A stretch of DNA of 64,000 nt from the NCBI RefSeq assembly GCF_014646815.1, contig NZ_BMNZ01000009.1, positions 78,700-142,699 of the forward strand. The letters are read 5' to 3'. Source of the DNA: Terrabacter tumescens. GTDB lineage: Bacteria; Actinomycetota; Actinomycetes; Actinomycetales; Dermatophilaceae. The number at the start of each line of letters is the position of its first letter. Position 1 is the first letter of the stretch. The position numbers and the translations under genes are program-made. The notes below the pieces were generated by a model that was not told the origin of the DNA, did not search any database, and saw nothing but the letters and a program-made list of their open reading frames with translations. Below are positions 51,970 through 61,502 of this stretch, in pieces.

Positions 51970-54057
51970 TCATCGCGAGGAGCCGTGATCGCGCTTGGCC
52001 AGCGCGGCCAGCCGCTCGTTGTATGCCGTGAGCTCGGCATCGCCGTCCCGGTCGGCCCGCCGGTCCTGCCGCACGGACTCGGCGCTGTCGGTCCGGAACC
52101 ACTGCAGGGCGACCGTCAGTGCGAGGACGAGGCTCGGCAGCTCGCCGATGGCCCAGGCGACGCCGCCGCCGTAGCGCTGGTCGGCGAGCGGGTCGGGGAC
52201 CCACGGGATGGCGATCGTCGGGAAGAAGTCCCCGCCGAGCAGGGTCGTGCCGCTGATCATGGCGACACCGAAGAAGGCGTGGAAGGAGATGGTCGCGAAG
52301 AGCACGACGAGGCGCAGTGCCGGGCTCCACCGCTTGGGTCCGGGGTCGACGCCGACGAGCACCCAGGCGAAGAGGTAGCCGGTGAGCACGAAGTGCGCGG
52401 TCATGAGCAGGTGACCCGTGTGCGTCTGCAAGGCCAGCTGGAACAGGCCCGTCCAGTAGAAGACGACGAGGCTCATGAAGAAGAAGGCTGCGGCGAAGAT
52501 CGGGTTGCCGACGACGGCCAGGAACCGGGAGTGGACGAGCGCGAGGAGCATCTCGCGGGGGCCGAGCGTGCCGTCGGAGCGCGGCTTGACGGTGCGCAGC
52601 GCCAGGGTGACGGGGGCACCGAGCACGAGGAAGATCGGGACGACCATCGCCTCGATCATGTGCAGGGTCATGTGCCAGGAGAACGCGACCCGGCCGTAGA
52701 TGCCGAGCACGCCGTTGGTCGCGTAGAGGAAGAGCAGCCAGCCCGTGACCCAGCTCAGCAGCCTCAGCACGGGCCACGCGTCGCCGCGACGTCGCAGTCG
52801 GGCGACCCCAGCGACGTAGAGGCCGATCGCGAGCAGCCCGGTGGCGAGGAAGAGCCACTCGATCCGCCAGGCGGTCAGCCAGTCCATCGCGGTGGGCGCC
52901 GGTGGCGCGGGGTAGCCCGTCAGCGACAGTGCCGCGCTGGGGTCCGAGACCGTCTCGGGCACCGGTGGCTCGCTGCGGGCGAGCGCCGTCGCCACACCGA
53001 AGGCGAGGGCCATGACGAGCGTCTCGACGACGGCGAGCCGCACGAACAGCCGACCACGCACCCCCGCCGCCGAGCCCGGGCCGGACTCCGACGTGTCCAC
53101 CGCGTCGATGCGGTCCAGGGTCACCCGCCGGTGGCGCACGCCGGCGGCGCCGAGGACCACGAAGGCCGCGACCTTGACGAGGATGAGCACGCCGTAGGGC
53201 GTCAGGAGGTCGGACCACGAGCCGAGCCGGGTCGTCGCCGACATGACCCCGGAGATGCCCAGGGTGACGAAGCACCAGAGGGCGACGGTCGAGTAGCGCC
53301 GCGCCACGACGCCGAGCGCCTCCCGCAGGGGGCGGCGCAGCACGACGAGCGCGAGGAGGCCGCCGACCCACACGGCGGCGCTCAGCAGGTGCGCGGCGAT
53401 GGCGTTGACGGCCGTCTCGTGGTCGGCCGAGCCCCCTGCGTGGCCGGCCAGCCCGAGGACCAGCAGGCCGAACGCCGAGACGACGGTGAGGGCGAGCGCG
53501 GCCCCGCGCGAGCGGGCCACCGCCGCCACGGAGGCGACGACGAACGCCGCGACGGTGCTGATGACCCCCACCCGCAGGGTCTCGATCGACCAGACCGACC
53601 CCATGAGGTTGCTGCCGAAGAGCGGGTCGGACAGCGGCATACCAGCGGCGTCGGCGAAGGCGAAGACCACGCCGACCGCCCCGGCGACCGCCCAGACGAA
53701 GGCGGCGGCCGTGGCGACCCTGAACGCGGCGCTCCTGCGCGGCTCCACGAGGGCGGCGCTCTCGGCGCGCGTGCGTCCCGGGACCATCGTCGCGGCGAGC
53801 AGGAGCGACCCGATCGTGAGCGAGGCCGCGACGTCGTGGACGACCCGCACGAGGGGCAGCGACCACCGCACGACGGGGCCGGCGTCGGACAGCCCGCCGG
53901 GCAGGGCGTCGGCCGCGCCGGTGTAGCCCGCGGCGACCACGCTCGCCACGAGGCCGACCGCGACGACACCCGCCACGACGAGCGCGGCCGCCGGGCGGCC
54001 CGAGGAGTCGGACCCGGTCCGCGGACCGATGAGACCGTCTCGCTCGAGGGTTGGCAT
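51970..54057 (-). CDS. CopD-CtaG fusion membrane protein (copper export/cytochrome oxidase assembly)
   Basis: 695 residues with about 14-16 membrane helices. The N-terminal half is a CopD copper-resistance domain (VVHDVAASLTIGSLLLAATM, HLLSAAVWVGGLLALVVLRR). The C-terminal half is a caa3-type CtaG assembly domain (FSWHMTLHMIEAMVVPIFLV, GHLLMTAHFVLTGYLFAWVL, FFGVAMISGTTLLGGDFFP). The His/Met pairs (HMTLHM) are suited to copper. It should move or deliver copper to cytochrome oxidase. The fused form is typical of actinobacteria. It is divergent from the DinB-type gene, 26 nt apart. Confidence 0.92.
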   Translation of the reverse strand: MPTLERDGLIGPRTGSDSSGRPAAALVVAGVVAVGLVASVVAAGYTGAADALPGGLSDAGPVVRWSLPLVRVVHDVAASLTIGSLLLAATMVPGRTRAESAALVEPRRSAAFRVATAAAFVWAVAGAVGVVFAFADAAGMPLSDPLFGSNLMGSVWSIETLRVGVISTVAAFVVASVAAVARSRGAALALTVVSAFGLLVLGLAGHAGGSADHETAVNAIAAHLLSAAVWVGGLLALVVLRRPLREALGVVARRYSTVALWCFVTLGISGVMSATTRLGSWSDLLTPYGVLILVKVAAFVVLGAAGVRHRRVTLDRIDAVDTSESGPGSAAGVRGRLFVRLAVVETLVMALAFGVATALARSEPPVPETVSDPSAALSLTGYPAPPAPTAMDWLTAWRIEWLFLATGLLAIGLYVAGVARLRRRGDAWPVLRLLSWVTGWLLFLYATNGVLGIYGRVAFSWHMTLHMIEAMVVPIFLVLGAPVTLALRTVKPRSDGTLGPREMLLALVHSRFLAVVGNPIFAAAFFFMSLVVFYWTGLFQLALQTHTGHLLMTAHFVLTGYLFAWVLVGVDPGPKRWSPALRLVVLFATISFHAFFGVAMISGTTLLGGDFFPTIAIPWVPDPLADQRYGGGVAWAIGELPSLVLALTVALQWFRTDSAESVRQDRRADRDGDAELTAYNERLAALAKRDHGSSR

Positions 54058-54083
54058 GCCTCAAGGGTAAGTACTCTGATGAC

Positions 54084-54947
54084 ATGCCCATGCACCCGGC
54101 CGCCCCCGACGACCGCAACGGACTGATCGACGCGTTCGACCACTCCGTGCAGTCGATCATCGACCTCGGGTACTCCTGCCGAGACGAGGACTTCGAGCTC
54201 GAGACCGAGTGCCCCGGGTGGACCGTGAAAGACCAGATCGCCCACGTCGTCGGCGCCGAGAAGTCCTTCGCCGGCATGCCTCGCCCCCAGGTCACGGTCC
54301 CCGACTACCCCCACGTGCACAGCGACTTCGCGCGCTTCGTGGAGGTCGACGTCGAGGCCCGGCGCGGTGTCACCGGACGTGACGTCGTGGCCGAGCTGGC
54401 CGAGTTCCACCCGCAGCGGGTCGCTGAGCTGCGCGCGTCCGACGCCGACATCGACACGGTGATCGGCGGTTTCTTCGGGCCCGACACGACCTTCGGCGAG
54501 CACCTGCACCGCCGGATCGTCGACGCGTGGGTGCACGAGCAGGACATCCGCGCCGCCCTCGACCGCCCCGGCAACCTCGACTCGGCGAGCGCCGCGGTCT
54601 TCACCGCCGACATCCTCGCCGCCCTCCCGCGCATCGCCTCGCGGGTCGCCGGCATCGGTGCCGGACACGCCGTCGTGCTCGACGTCAGCGGACCCGTCGT
54701 CGCCCGCGGCGGCGCGCGCATCGTCACCGGTGAGGATGGGCGCCCTTACGGGGAAGCACTTTTCAGCGGTCACGACCGTCCGGAGGGTGAGGAGCAGCTC
54801 GACGTCACCTCGATCCACCTCACGACCGACGCACTCACCCGGCGTGCCGCGGGTCGCCGCTCGGTCGAGGAGATCCACTACACCGTGACCGGAGACGAGG
54901 AGATCGCCCGCACCCTCCTCGAGTCCCTCGTCGTCGTGACGCACTGA
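54084..54947 (+). CDS. Maleylpyruvate isomerase N-terminal/DinB-type (mycothiol-dependent) protein
   Basis: 287 residues from ATG 54084. The N-terminal helical bundle has ETECPGWTVKDQIAHVVGAE, the DinB/mycothiol metal-binding pattern with His in AHV, and later HLHRRIVDAWVHEQDIRAAL with two more His residues, completing the three-His metal site. A C-terminal part is a SCP2-like or unknown fold. The family makes mycothiol-dependent isomerases and transferases; the substrate is unknown. It is likely regulated with, but divergent from, the copper gene. Confidence 0.85.
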   Translation: MPMHPAAPDDRNGLIDAFDHSVQSIIDLGYSCRDEDFELETECPGWTVKDQIAHVVGAEKSFAGMPRPQVTVPDYPHVHSDFARFVEVDVEARRGVTGRDVVAELAEFHPQRVAELRASDADIDTVIGGFFGPDTTFGEHLHRRIVDAWVHEQDIRAALDRPGNLDSASAAVFTADILAALPRIASRVAGIGAGHAVVLDVSGPVVARGGARIVTGEDGRPYGEALFSGHDRPEGEEQLDVTSIHLTTDALTRRAAGRRSVEEIHYTVTGDEEIARTLLESLVVVTH

Positions 54948-55135
54948 CGCAGGGCGCCCGCGCAGACGGCCGGAAGAAACACCGCGGCCACCGGCGGGGT
55001 TCGCGCCTGCGTATACACCCAAACGCGCTCGTACGGCACCAGAACCCACCTTGTGCATCTGTGCCAAACGGCCTAGCGTCATGAGCAGACGGTCAAGCCA
55101 GCGCCGCATCGGGGATCCGATCCATCGGAGTTGAA

Positions 55136-55924
55136 ATGACCGACCCATCCGTGGGTCCGCGCAAGGATGCGCGAACCAGAGAGCTCATCCATACCCTTCG
55201 CACCTCGGACTCAGCGTCCGAACGCGCCACCGCTCTCGAGACCGTGACGGTGCTGCACATGCCGCTCGCACGCTCCCTCGCCCACCGCTACTCGGGCAAG
55301 GGTCTCGACCGCGAGGACCTCGAGCAGGTGGCCTTCCTGGCCCTGCTGAAGGCCCTCAAGCGTTTCGACCTGTCCAAGCCGACCGAGTTCGGCGCCTACG
55401 CCACACCCACCATCACCGGTGAGCTGCGTCGTCACTTCCGTGACCACGGCTGGCTCGTGCGGCCCCCGCGGGAGCTGCAGGAGCGCCGCCAGCTCGTCAC
55501 CGACACGAGGTCACGGCTCGAGCAGCGGCTCGGCCACGACCCGGACGCCGGCGAGCTCGCCTCCGAGCTCGACATCACGCTCGAGGCGGTCCGGGAGGCC
55601 CAGGTCGCGGCGACCAACCTGCGCCCCGCCTCCCTCGACGCGACGACGGCGGACGGCAACCGGCCCGTGCTCGACCTGCTCGACGCCCGCGGCGACCCGG
55701 GGTCCGACCCCGCGCTCGACGAAGGCATCGTCGTGCGTACCGCCCTCGAACGGCTCCCCGCCCGGGACCAGCGCCTCGTGCAGCTGCGTTTCGGCGGAGA
55801 CATGACCCAGGCGGAGATCGCCGAGTCCATGGGCCTCAGCGCGATGCAGGTCAGCCGCCTGCTCCGGCGCACCCTGGACGAGCTGCGTCGACAGCTGTCC
55901 GCGGAGGGCATGGCCTCGGCCTGA
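55136..55924 (+). CDS. SigB/SigF-family RNA polymerase sigma factor
   Basis: 262 residues: region 2 (MPLARSLAHRYSGKGLDREDLEQVAFLALLKALKRFD; FGAYATPTITGELRRHFRDH), region 3 (LTDTRSRLEQRLGHDPDAGE) and region 4 (ALERLPARDQRLVQLRFGGD, then EIAESMGLSAMQVSRLLRRT). This is the general-stress/sporulation group 3 type, usually controlled by an anti-sigma factor; no anti-sigma gene is adjacent. Start ATG 55136. The gap 54,948-55,135 upstream holds its promoter but no clear consensus was found. Confidence 0.93.
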   Translation: MTDPSVGPRKDARTRELIHTLRTSDSASERATALETVTVLHMPLARSLAHRYSGKGLDREDLEQVAFLALLKALKRFDLSKPTEFGAYATPTITGELRRHFRDHGWLVRPPRELQERRQLVTDTRSRLEQRLGHDPDAGELASELDITLEAVREAQVAATNLRPASLDATTADGNRPVLDLLDARGDPGSDPALDEGIVVRTALERLPARDQRLVQLRFGGDMTQAEIAESMGLSAMQVSRLLRRTLDELRRQLSAEGMASA

Positions 55925-55939
55925 GCCCCGCCGTTCTCC

Positions 55940-55980
55940 CGAGTGGTCCCGACGCCCGCAAGGCGGGTCGGGGCCACTCG
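55940..55980 (+). terminator. Terminator after the sigma factor gene
   Basis: CGAGTGGTCCCGAC and the facing GTCGGGGCCACTCG form a long stem with one G-T pair and a short inner mismatch. Confidence 0.65.
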
Positions 55981-56071
55981 TCGTTCCCGGGGCATTCCCC
56001 GGGCCAGTGACAGCGCCGGGTCCCGAAACCCCCGGGCGCCGTTCACCGGTCCCAGGACGGCGCGGGCGGGC

Positions 56072-56827
56072 TCAGACGGACGAGCGGGCGGTGGCGTTGC
56101 CGCCGCCGGGCGCGGAACCGAACTGCGACTCCTGGCCCTCGATGACCTGTGAGGCCACCTGGGTCAGCTTCATGTTGAGCTCCTGCGACGTGCTCCGCAG
56201 CAGCTCGAAGGCCTGCTCACCGCTGATGTGGTGCGCGGCCATGAGCAGGCCGACGGCCTTGCCGATCTCGCGGTTGCTCTGCAGGCCCTGGCGAAGCGTG
56301 GCGGCCTCCTCACGGGCCCGGATCGCCATGAGGGCGACCGAGGCGAACGAGGCGATGACGGCCCCGACGTCGGCCGACTTCGACGTCAGGCCCCCCGGGG
56401 TGTCGGAGAAGATGTTGAGCGCGCCCACCTTGTCGCCGTCCAGGAGCAGGCGGTAGCCGATGGCCGAGCGCACCGGCGTCTCGGCGACGATCCGCTCGGT
56501 GAAGCGCGGCCACGGGGTCTTGGCGTCGGTGAGGTCAGGGTCGTGCTGGTAGGCCTCGGAGACGATGGCGTCGACACAGGGCCCCTCGCCGACCTCGAGC
56601 TCGATCTGGTCGATCCGGCGTGCGATGTCGTCGGTGCTCGCGGCGGTGACGTAGCGGTCGCGGGTGCGCACGAGCAGCGAGGCCCGGTCGCAGCCCTCGA
56701 CGAGTCGGCGGGCGGCGTCGACGAGGGACTGGTGGATCGACCCCGAGTCCGCGCCGGCATAGATCAGCGCCGACATCTGTCGGAAGGCGTCGTTGACCGT
56801 CGGGTCGATCGGCACGTCGCTCGTCAT
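56072..56827 (-). CDS. GAF-ANTAR domain RNA-binding regulator
   Basis: 251 residues from ATG 56827 (GGAGTGAC upstream). A GAF sensor domain (VEGCDRASLLVRTRDRYVTA; IGYRLLLDGDKVGALNIFSD) is followed by an ANTAR domain (EEAATLRQGLQSNREIGKAV, GLLMAAHHISGEQAFELLRS), which binds paired hairpins in nascent RNA to stop termination. This class is common in actinobacteria. No target stem pair was identified next to it. A much longer frame through this gene is spurious. Confidence 0.92.
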   Translation of the reverse strand: MTSDVPIDPTVNDAFRQMSALIYAGADSGSIHQSLVDAARRLVEGCDRASLLVRTRDRYVTAASTDDIARRIDQIELEVGEGPCVDAIVSEAYQHDPDLTDAKTPWPRFTERIVAETPVRSAIGYRLLLDGDKVGALNIFSDTPGGLTSKSADVGAVIASFASVALMAIRAREEAATLRQGLQSNREIGKAVGLLMAAHHISGEQAFELLRSTSQELNMKLTQVASQVIEGQESQFGSAPGGGNATARSSV

Positions 56828-57024
56828 GTCACTCCTGCATTTCTGGCGCCTGGGCCCGCACGCTGCTCGGCGGTCCGGGCGCGTCAGCCATCCTCGCACC
56901 TCCCCCGCGGCGCGAGACCACAGACAACCACACGAGTGGGCTCCGTGGCGACACCGTCCCACCATTGTACAAACCTTGGACAACCTCGGCAGGTGAGTTG
57001 ACGCATCGTCGCGAGCGGCAGATA

Positions 57025-57039
57025 CTTGCGTGCTGCAAG
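57025..57039. promoter_or_regulatory. MarR operator-like dyad
   Basis: CTTGC-GTGCT-GCAAG is a perfect 5-5-5 dyad 26-40 nt upstream of the marR start, placed for autorepression of the marR-efflux operon. Confidence 0.55.
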
Positions 57040-57064
57040 CAACTAACCCACCGAGGAGCACCCC

Positions 57065-57574
57065 ATGGCAGTCAGCGAGGACGAGGCGAACGCCGTCTTC
57101 CTCGGGCTCCTGCGCGTGCAGAAGCTCCTCGTCGCGGCCAAGCACAACGCACCGCGCCTCGAGGACGGCGTCGACGTCACGGCATACCCCGTGCTCTTCC
57201 TCGTCGCCGGCGCGGGCACCGTGCGCATCTCCGAGCTCGCCACGACGCTGCACAACGACGTCTCCACCGTCAGCCGCCAGGTCAGCGCCCTCGTCACGAG
57301 CGGCCTGCTCGAGAAGAGCGCCGACCCCAACGACGGCCGCGCCTGGGTCGTGTCCCTCACCGACCGCGGCCGCGAGGCCCTGGTCCGCATCCAGTCGAGC
57401 CGCGCCGCGTGGTTCCAAGGGCTGCTCACCGACTGGGACGGCCCGTGCACGACCGAGTTCGTCCACCGACTGCGTGAGCTCGGTGACGCGCTCGACGCCA
57501 ACCTCCGGGCCCGGGGTGCAGCGACGCCTCCCATGCCCTTCGACTCCAGAAACCAGAAGCAGAAAGAGGACTGA
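57065..57574 (+). CDS. MarR-family transcriptional regulator
   Basis: 169 residues with the MarR winged helix: VRISELATTLHNDVSTVSRQ then VSALVTSGLLEKSADPNDGR and AWVVSLTDRGREALVRI, the classic helix-turn-helix plus wing with the Asp/Arg DPNDGR hairpin. It ends in a short tail. One nucleotide separates it from the efflux gene, so it almost surely represses its own operon and responds to a drug-like ligand. GAGGAGCACCCC precedes the ATG. Confidence 0.93.
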   Translation: MAVSEDEANAVFLGLLRVQKLLVAAKHNAPRLEDGVDVTAYPVLFLVAGAGTVRISELATTLHNDVSTVSRQVSALVTSGLLEKSADPNDGRAWVVSLTDRGREALVRIQSSRAAWFQGLLTDWDGPCTTEFVHRLRELGDALDANLRARGAATPPMPFDSRNQKQKED

Positions 57575-57575
57575 C

Positions 57576-59324
57576 ATGTCCGACACCACCGCCGAACCGT
57601 CGCGCGCCGCCGCGCGCACGGCCAGCGCGAGCGGCGCGTCCGGCCCGGACGGGCAGCCGCTGCTCTCCCACAAGGAGATCATCACGATCCTCATCGGCCT
57701 GATGATGGGGATGTTCCTCGCGGCGCTCGACCAGACCATCGTCGCGAGCGCGATGCGTGTCATCGCCGACGACCTCAAGGACCTGGCCGGACAGGCCTGG
57801 GTCACGACGGCATACCTCATCACGAGCACCATCGCGACGCCGCTCTACGGCAAGCTCGGCGACATCTACGGGCGCAAGAAGCTCTTCATCTTCGCCATCT
57901 CGATCTTCACGATCGGCTCGATGCTCTGCACGCTCGCCTGGTCGATCCCGTCCCTCGCGGCCTTCCGCGCCGTCCAGGGCATCGGCGCCGGCGGTCTCTT
58001 CTCGCTCGCCCTCGCGATCATCGGCGACATCGTGCCGCCGCGTGAGCGCGCGAAGTACCAGGGCTACTTCCTCGCCGTCTTCGGCACCTCGAGCGTCATC
58101 GGCCCCGTCGTCGGCGGCATCCTCTCCGACCAGGACTCGATCCTCGGCATCACCGGCTGGCGCTGGGTCTTCCTCGTCAACGTGCCGATCGCCGTCGCCG
58201 CGCTGATCGTCGTCACCCGCACGCTGCACCTGCGCCACACCCGCCTCGACCACCGCGTCGACTACTGGGGCGCGCTCAGCCTGTCGGTCGCGCTCGTGCC
58301 GCTCCTCATCGTCGCCGAGCAGGGCCGCGAGTGGGGCTGGGGCTCGGCCACGTCCATCGCCTGCTACGCCATCGGCCTCATCGGCCTCGTCGCGTTCTTC
58401 GTCATCGAGCGCTCGATGGGCGAGGAGGCGCTCATCCCGCTGCGCCTGTTCAAGAACCGCACCATCGCCGCCGCGTCGGTCAGCTCGGTCTTCATCGGCA
58501 TGGGCATGTTCGGTGGCCTCGCCGCGATCCCGCTCTACCTGCAGATCGTCAAGGGCTCCTCGCCCATGGAGGCAGGCCTGCAGCTGCTGCCGATGACGCT
58601 CGGCATCATGAGCGGCTCGATCTTCTCGGGCCAGATGATCAGCCGCACCGGTCGCTACCGCAAGTTCCCCATCATCGGCGCGGCGATCCTCGTGCTCGCG
58701 CTCTTCGGCTTCCACTTCGTCGGGGCGGACACCCCGCTGTGGAAGACGATGATCGGGATGTTCTTCTTCGGCATCGGCCTCGGCTTCAACTTCCAGCCGT
58801 TGACCCTCGCCGTGCAGAACGCCGTCGACCGCCGCGACATGGGCGTGGCCACGAGCTCGGCGACCTTCACCCGCCAGATCGGCGGCACGCTCGGCACCGC
58901 GGTCTTCCTCTCGATCCTCTTCTCGCAGGCCGGCTCGAAGATCTCCGAGGCGTTCGCGAGCATCGCGCCGACGCCCGCCTTCCAGGCGGCGCTGCGCAAC
59001 CCGACCGGTGGCGACCCCGCGGCCAACAAGGCGTTCATCGCCCAGCTCCAGGCCTCGCAGCAGGCGGGCGGCTCGGGTGCGGGTGCCGGCTCCTCCGCGC
59101 TGTCGGACAGCTCGTTCATCAACCAGCTCGACCCGCAGCTGGCCCGGCCGTTCCTCGTCGGCTTCTCCGACGCCATGTCGGTCGTCTTCATGGTGGCCGC
59201 CGGCGTGCTGGTCCTCGCGTTCGTCGCCTCGCTCTTCCTGCCGCACGTCGACCTCGGCCCCAAGCCGGGTGCCGCGCCGGCGAAGGAGGACGAGGAGGCC
59301 GTGGTGATCCCCGCGGGTCACTGA
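57576..59324 (+). CDS. DHA2-family MFS drug efflux transporter (EmrB/QacA type)
   Basis: 582 residues with 14 predicted membrane helices. DHA2 marks are MFLAALDQTIVASAMRVIAD (motif D1), YGKLGDIYGRKKLFI (motif A), AFRAVQGIGAGGLFSLALAI (motif B) and SVIGPVVGGILSD (motif C). The C-terminal part has a longer soluble region with SSALSDSSFINQLDP, which may lie outside. It exports drugs or toxic metabolites with proton uptake. ATG 57576 lies one nucleotide after marR, and the terminator follows. Confidence 0.93.
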   Translation: MSDTTAEPSRAAARTASASGASGPDGQPLLSHKEIITILIGLMMGMFLAALDQTIVASAMRVIADDLKDLAGQAWVTTAYLITSTIATPLYGKLGDIYGRKKLFIFAISIFTIGSMLCTLAWSIPSLAAFRAVQGIGAGGLFSLALAIIGDIVPPRERAKYQGYFLAVFGTSSVIGPVVGGILSDQDSILGITGWRWVFLVNVPIAVAALIVVTRTLHLRHTRLDHRVDYWGALSLSVALVPLLIVAEQGREWGWGSATSIACYAIGLIGLVAFFVIERSMGEEALIPLRLFKNRTIAAASVSSVFIGMGMFGGLAAIPLYLQIVKGSSPMEAGLQLLPMTLGIMSGSIFSGQMISRTGRYRKFPIIGAAILVLALFGFHFVGADTPLWKTMIGMFFFGIGLGFNFQPLTLAVQNAVDRRDMGVATSSATFTRQIGGTLGTAVFLSILFSQAGSKISEAFASIAPTPAFQAALRNPTGGDPAANKAFIAQLQASQQAGGSGAGAGSSALSDSSFINQLDPQLARPFLVGFSDAMSVVFMVAAGVLVLAFVASLFLPHVDLGPKPGAAPAKEDEEAVVIPAGH

Positions 59325-59341
59325 CCGCGTGCTCCACCTCG

Positions 59342-59374
59342 AAGGGCCACCTCCCGTCACGGGAGGTGGCCCTT
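59342..59374 (+). terminator. Terminator after the DHA2 efflux gene
   Basis: AAGGGCCACCTCCCG and its complement form a 15-bp perfect stem with a TCA loop, 17 nt after the stop, followed by TTCG. Confidence 0.8.
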
Positions 59375-59432
59375 TCGTGTGCCCGATGGTGTGCCCGACG
59401 GTGTGCCGGAAGGCGTATGCCGGGTGGCGCGG

Positions 59433-60632
59433 TCAGCGCAGGTCGTGCAGCTCTCGTCGGGTCAGGAACGCACGCGTGCCGAGCGCCATGACGAAGGCGA
59501 AGCCGCCCGCGATGATCGCCACCCAGTAGCCGTGCTGCGCCCCGATGTGGTCGACGACGACGCCCGAGACGGCCGAGCCGGCCGCGACCCCGACGATGAT
59601 GCCGGTCAGCACGATCGTCATGCCCTCGTTGAGCTGGGCCTTGGGGACGATGCGCTCGATGAGGTTCATCGTCGTGATGAGCGTCGGGGCCGTGGCCATG
59701 CCGGCCACAAGCATGAGCCCGGCGAGGATCCAGAGGTTGCCGGCGAAGAGCACCGGGATCTCGAGCACCGCCATGCCGAGCGTGCCGGCGATGAGGAGCT
59801 TGACGAGGCTGCGCCCGTGCGACACGTGACCGAAGACGAGGCCTGCGGAAGCCGACCCCACGGCATACAACGCGAGGATGGCGCCGGCGGCGCTCGGTGC
59901 ACCCGCATCCTGCGAGACGGCGAGCGTCACGACCTCGTTGACGCCGAAGATGGCGCCCGTCATGACCATGATGAAGGCGAGCGGGATGAGGCCCGGCACC
60001 GTGTAGGCGTGCTCGGTCGGGCGCTCGTGGTGCGGCACCACCGGCGGCTCGGTCGAGCGGGCGGAGATGAACACGAGGACGCCGACGGTGTAGGCGAGCG
60101 CGGCGAACGCGAAACCCGCCTCGGGGAAGAGCGTCGTCGAGAGCCAGATCGCGAGGACCGGGCCGATGACGAAGGTGACCTCCTCCATGACCTGCTCGAA
60201 CGACATCGCCGCGTGGAGGTTCTTCGGGTCGTGGGCGAAGATGTGCGACCAGCGGGCCCGCGCCATGGTGCCGAGGTTGGGGATGGCGCCGCACAGCGGG
60301 AAGGTGATGAACAGCAGCCACGACGGCCAGCCGCGCATCGACACGAGCAGGGTCATGACGACCCAGAAGCCCGACCACAGGAAGAACGGGATCGCGACGC
60401 GACGCTGGCCGTAGCGGTCGACGAGCCGGCCGAGGAAGGGCGCGCAGAGCGCCAGGGACACCATGCCGACGGCGACGACGGCGCCGGCGAGCGCGTAGGA
60501 GCCGGTGCGGGCCGCGACCATCGCGACCACGGACACGGCGAACATCGAGCCTGCCGAGCGGGCGATCATCCCGCCGGTGATGAAGACGCGTGCCCCCGGT
60601 ACCTCGAAGAGAGGTCGGTAGGACGCCAGCAC
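59433..60632 (-). CDS. MFS transporter (12-helix)
   Basis: 399 residues with about 12 membrane helices. FLGRLVDRYGQRRVAIPFFL is the MFS motif A between helices 2 and 3; SAAGAILALYAVGSASAGLV lies in the second half. It looks like a DHA1-type exporter of unknown substrate. Start GTG 60632. It stands alone, divergent from nothing on the plus side and upstream of no partner. Confidence 0.88.
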   Translation of the reverse strand: MLASYRPLFEVPGARVFITGGMIARSAGSMFAVSVVAMVAARTGSYALAGAVVAVGMVSLALCAPFLGRLVDRYGQRRVAIPFFLWSGFWVVMTLLVSMRGWPSWLLFITFPLCGAIPNLGTMARARWSHIFAHDPKNLHAAMSFEQVMEEVTFVIGPVLAIWLSTTLFPEAGFAFAALAYTVGVLVFISARSTEPPVVPHHERPTEHAYTVPGLIPLAFIMVMTGAIFGVNEVVTLAVSQDAGAPSAAGAILALYAVGSASAGLVFGHVSHGRSLVKLLIAGTLGMAVLEIPVLFAGNLWILAGLMLVAGMATAPTLITTMNLIERIVPKAQLNEGMTIVLTGIIVGVAAGSAVSGVVVDHIGAQHGYWVAIIAGGFAFVMALGTRAFLTRRELHDLR

Positions 60633-60725
60633 TGGTGCTCCTTCAGGTCGGGGACGGCCAACTTCCCCATCCTTGCACCACGACCCCCGGGGAGCCGAAA
60701 TGCCCGATACGCGGTGAGGCGCGTC

Positions 60726-61463
60726 TCACGCCCCGTGCTTGCGGCGCAGCGACCACATCTGCGGCGAGCGCTCGAGCTCGACGGACACGTCCCAGGGCAG
60801 ACCCCCGGGCGCGGTCTCGCGGCGGAAGCTCGCGACCGTCCGGCGGGCGAGCGCGGGGTCCTTCGCGACGCGTCCGGCGATCGCCATGGCCTCGTCCTGC
60901 ACGTCGCCGTCGTCGTAGGCCGCCCAGGCCAGACCCAGCGCGACGGCTCGCTCGCCGTCGACCTCGTCACCGAAGAGGCCCAGGGCTGCTGCGGCCTCGC
61001 GCCCGGCGACCCGGTTGATCAGGGTGAAGTGGCCGCCGCCGGGGTGGATGCCGATCTGCGCGAAGCCCGGCAGCAGGCGGGCCGTGCGCGACACGATGCG
61101 CAGGTCGGCGGCCAGGGCGAGGTTGAGGCCGGCGCCGACGGCAGCGCCGCGGACGGCGGCGACGGTGGGGACGGCGATGGAGCCGACCGTCGTGAACGCG
61201 GCGTAGACGGTCTCGAGGTCGCGGTAGGCCTCGTCCTCGACGGGGTCCTGGCCCGTGTCGGCGAGGACGCTGCGGACGGCCCCGGCACAGAAGTGTGCGC
61301 CGCCGGTGACGACGACCGCGCCCACCTCGTCGTCGGACTCGGCCGTGCGGGCCGCGTCGATGAGCTCGCGCGACATCTCGACGGACAGGGCGTTGCGACG
61401 CTCGGGCGCGTCGAGGGTGATAAGGGCGACGCCGTCGGTCACCTCGTAGCGGACCTCGGTCAT
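60726..61463 (-). CDS. Enoyl-CoA hydratase/isomerase family protein
   Basis: 245 residues with the crotonase fold: ITLDAPERRNALSVEMSREL at the N-terminus, GAHFCAGAV (oxyanion loop) and AAVRGAAVGAGLNLALAADL then ARLLPGFAQIGIHPGGGHFT. Where many hydratases have Glu in the GLVPE position the residue pattern is GFAQIGIHPGGG, so the second catalytic Glu is missing and it may be a degraded or different-acting relative. It lies in the acyl-CoA degradation cluster. Confidence 0.9.
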   Translation of the reverse strand: MTEVRYEVTDGVALITLDAPERRNALSVEMSRELIDAARTAESDDEVGAVVVTGGAHFCAGAVRSVLADTGQDPVEDEAYRDLETVYAAFTTVGSIAVPTVAAVRGAAVGAGLNLALAADLRIVSRTARLLPGFAQIGIHPGGGHFTLINRVAGREAAAALGLFGDEVDGERAVALGLAWAAYDDGDVQDEAMAIAGRVAKDPALARRTVASFRRETAPGGLPWDVSVELERSPQMWSLRRKHGA

Positions 61464-61502
61464 GGGCTGTGTCTCCTTGCTCCGGTGTGCTCCGGTGCGC
61501 GC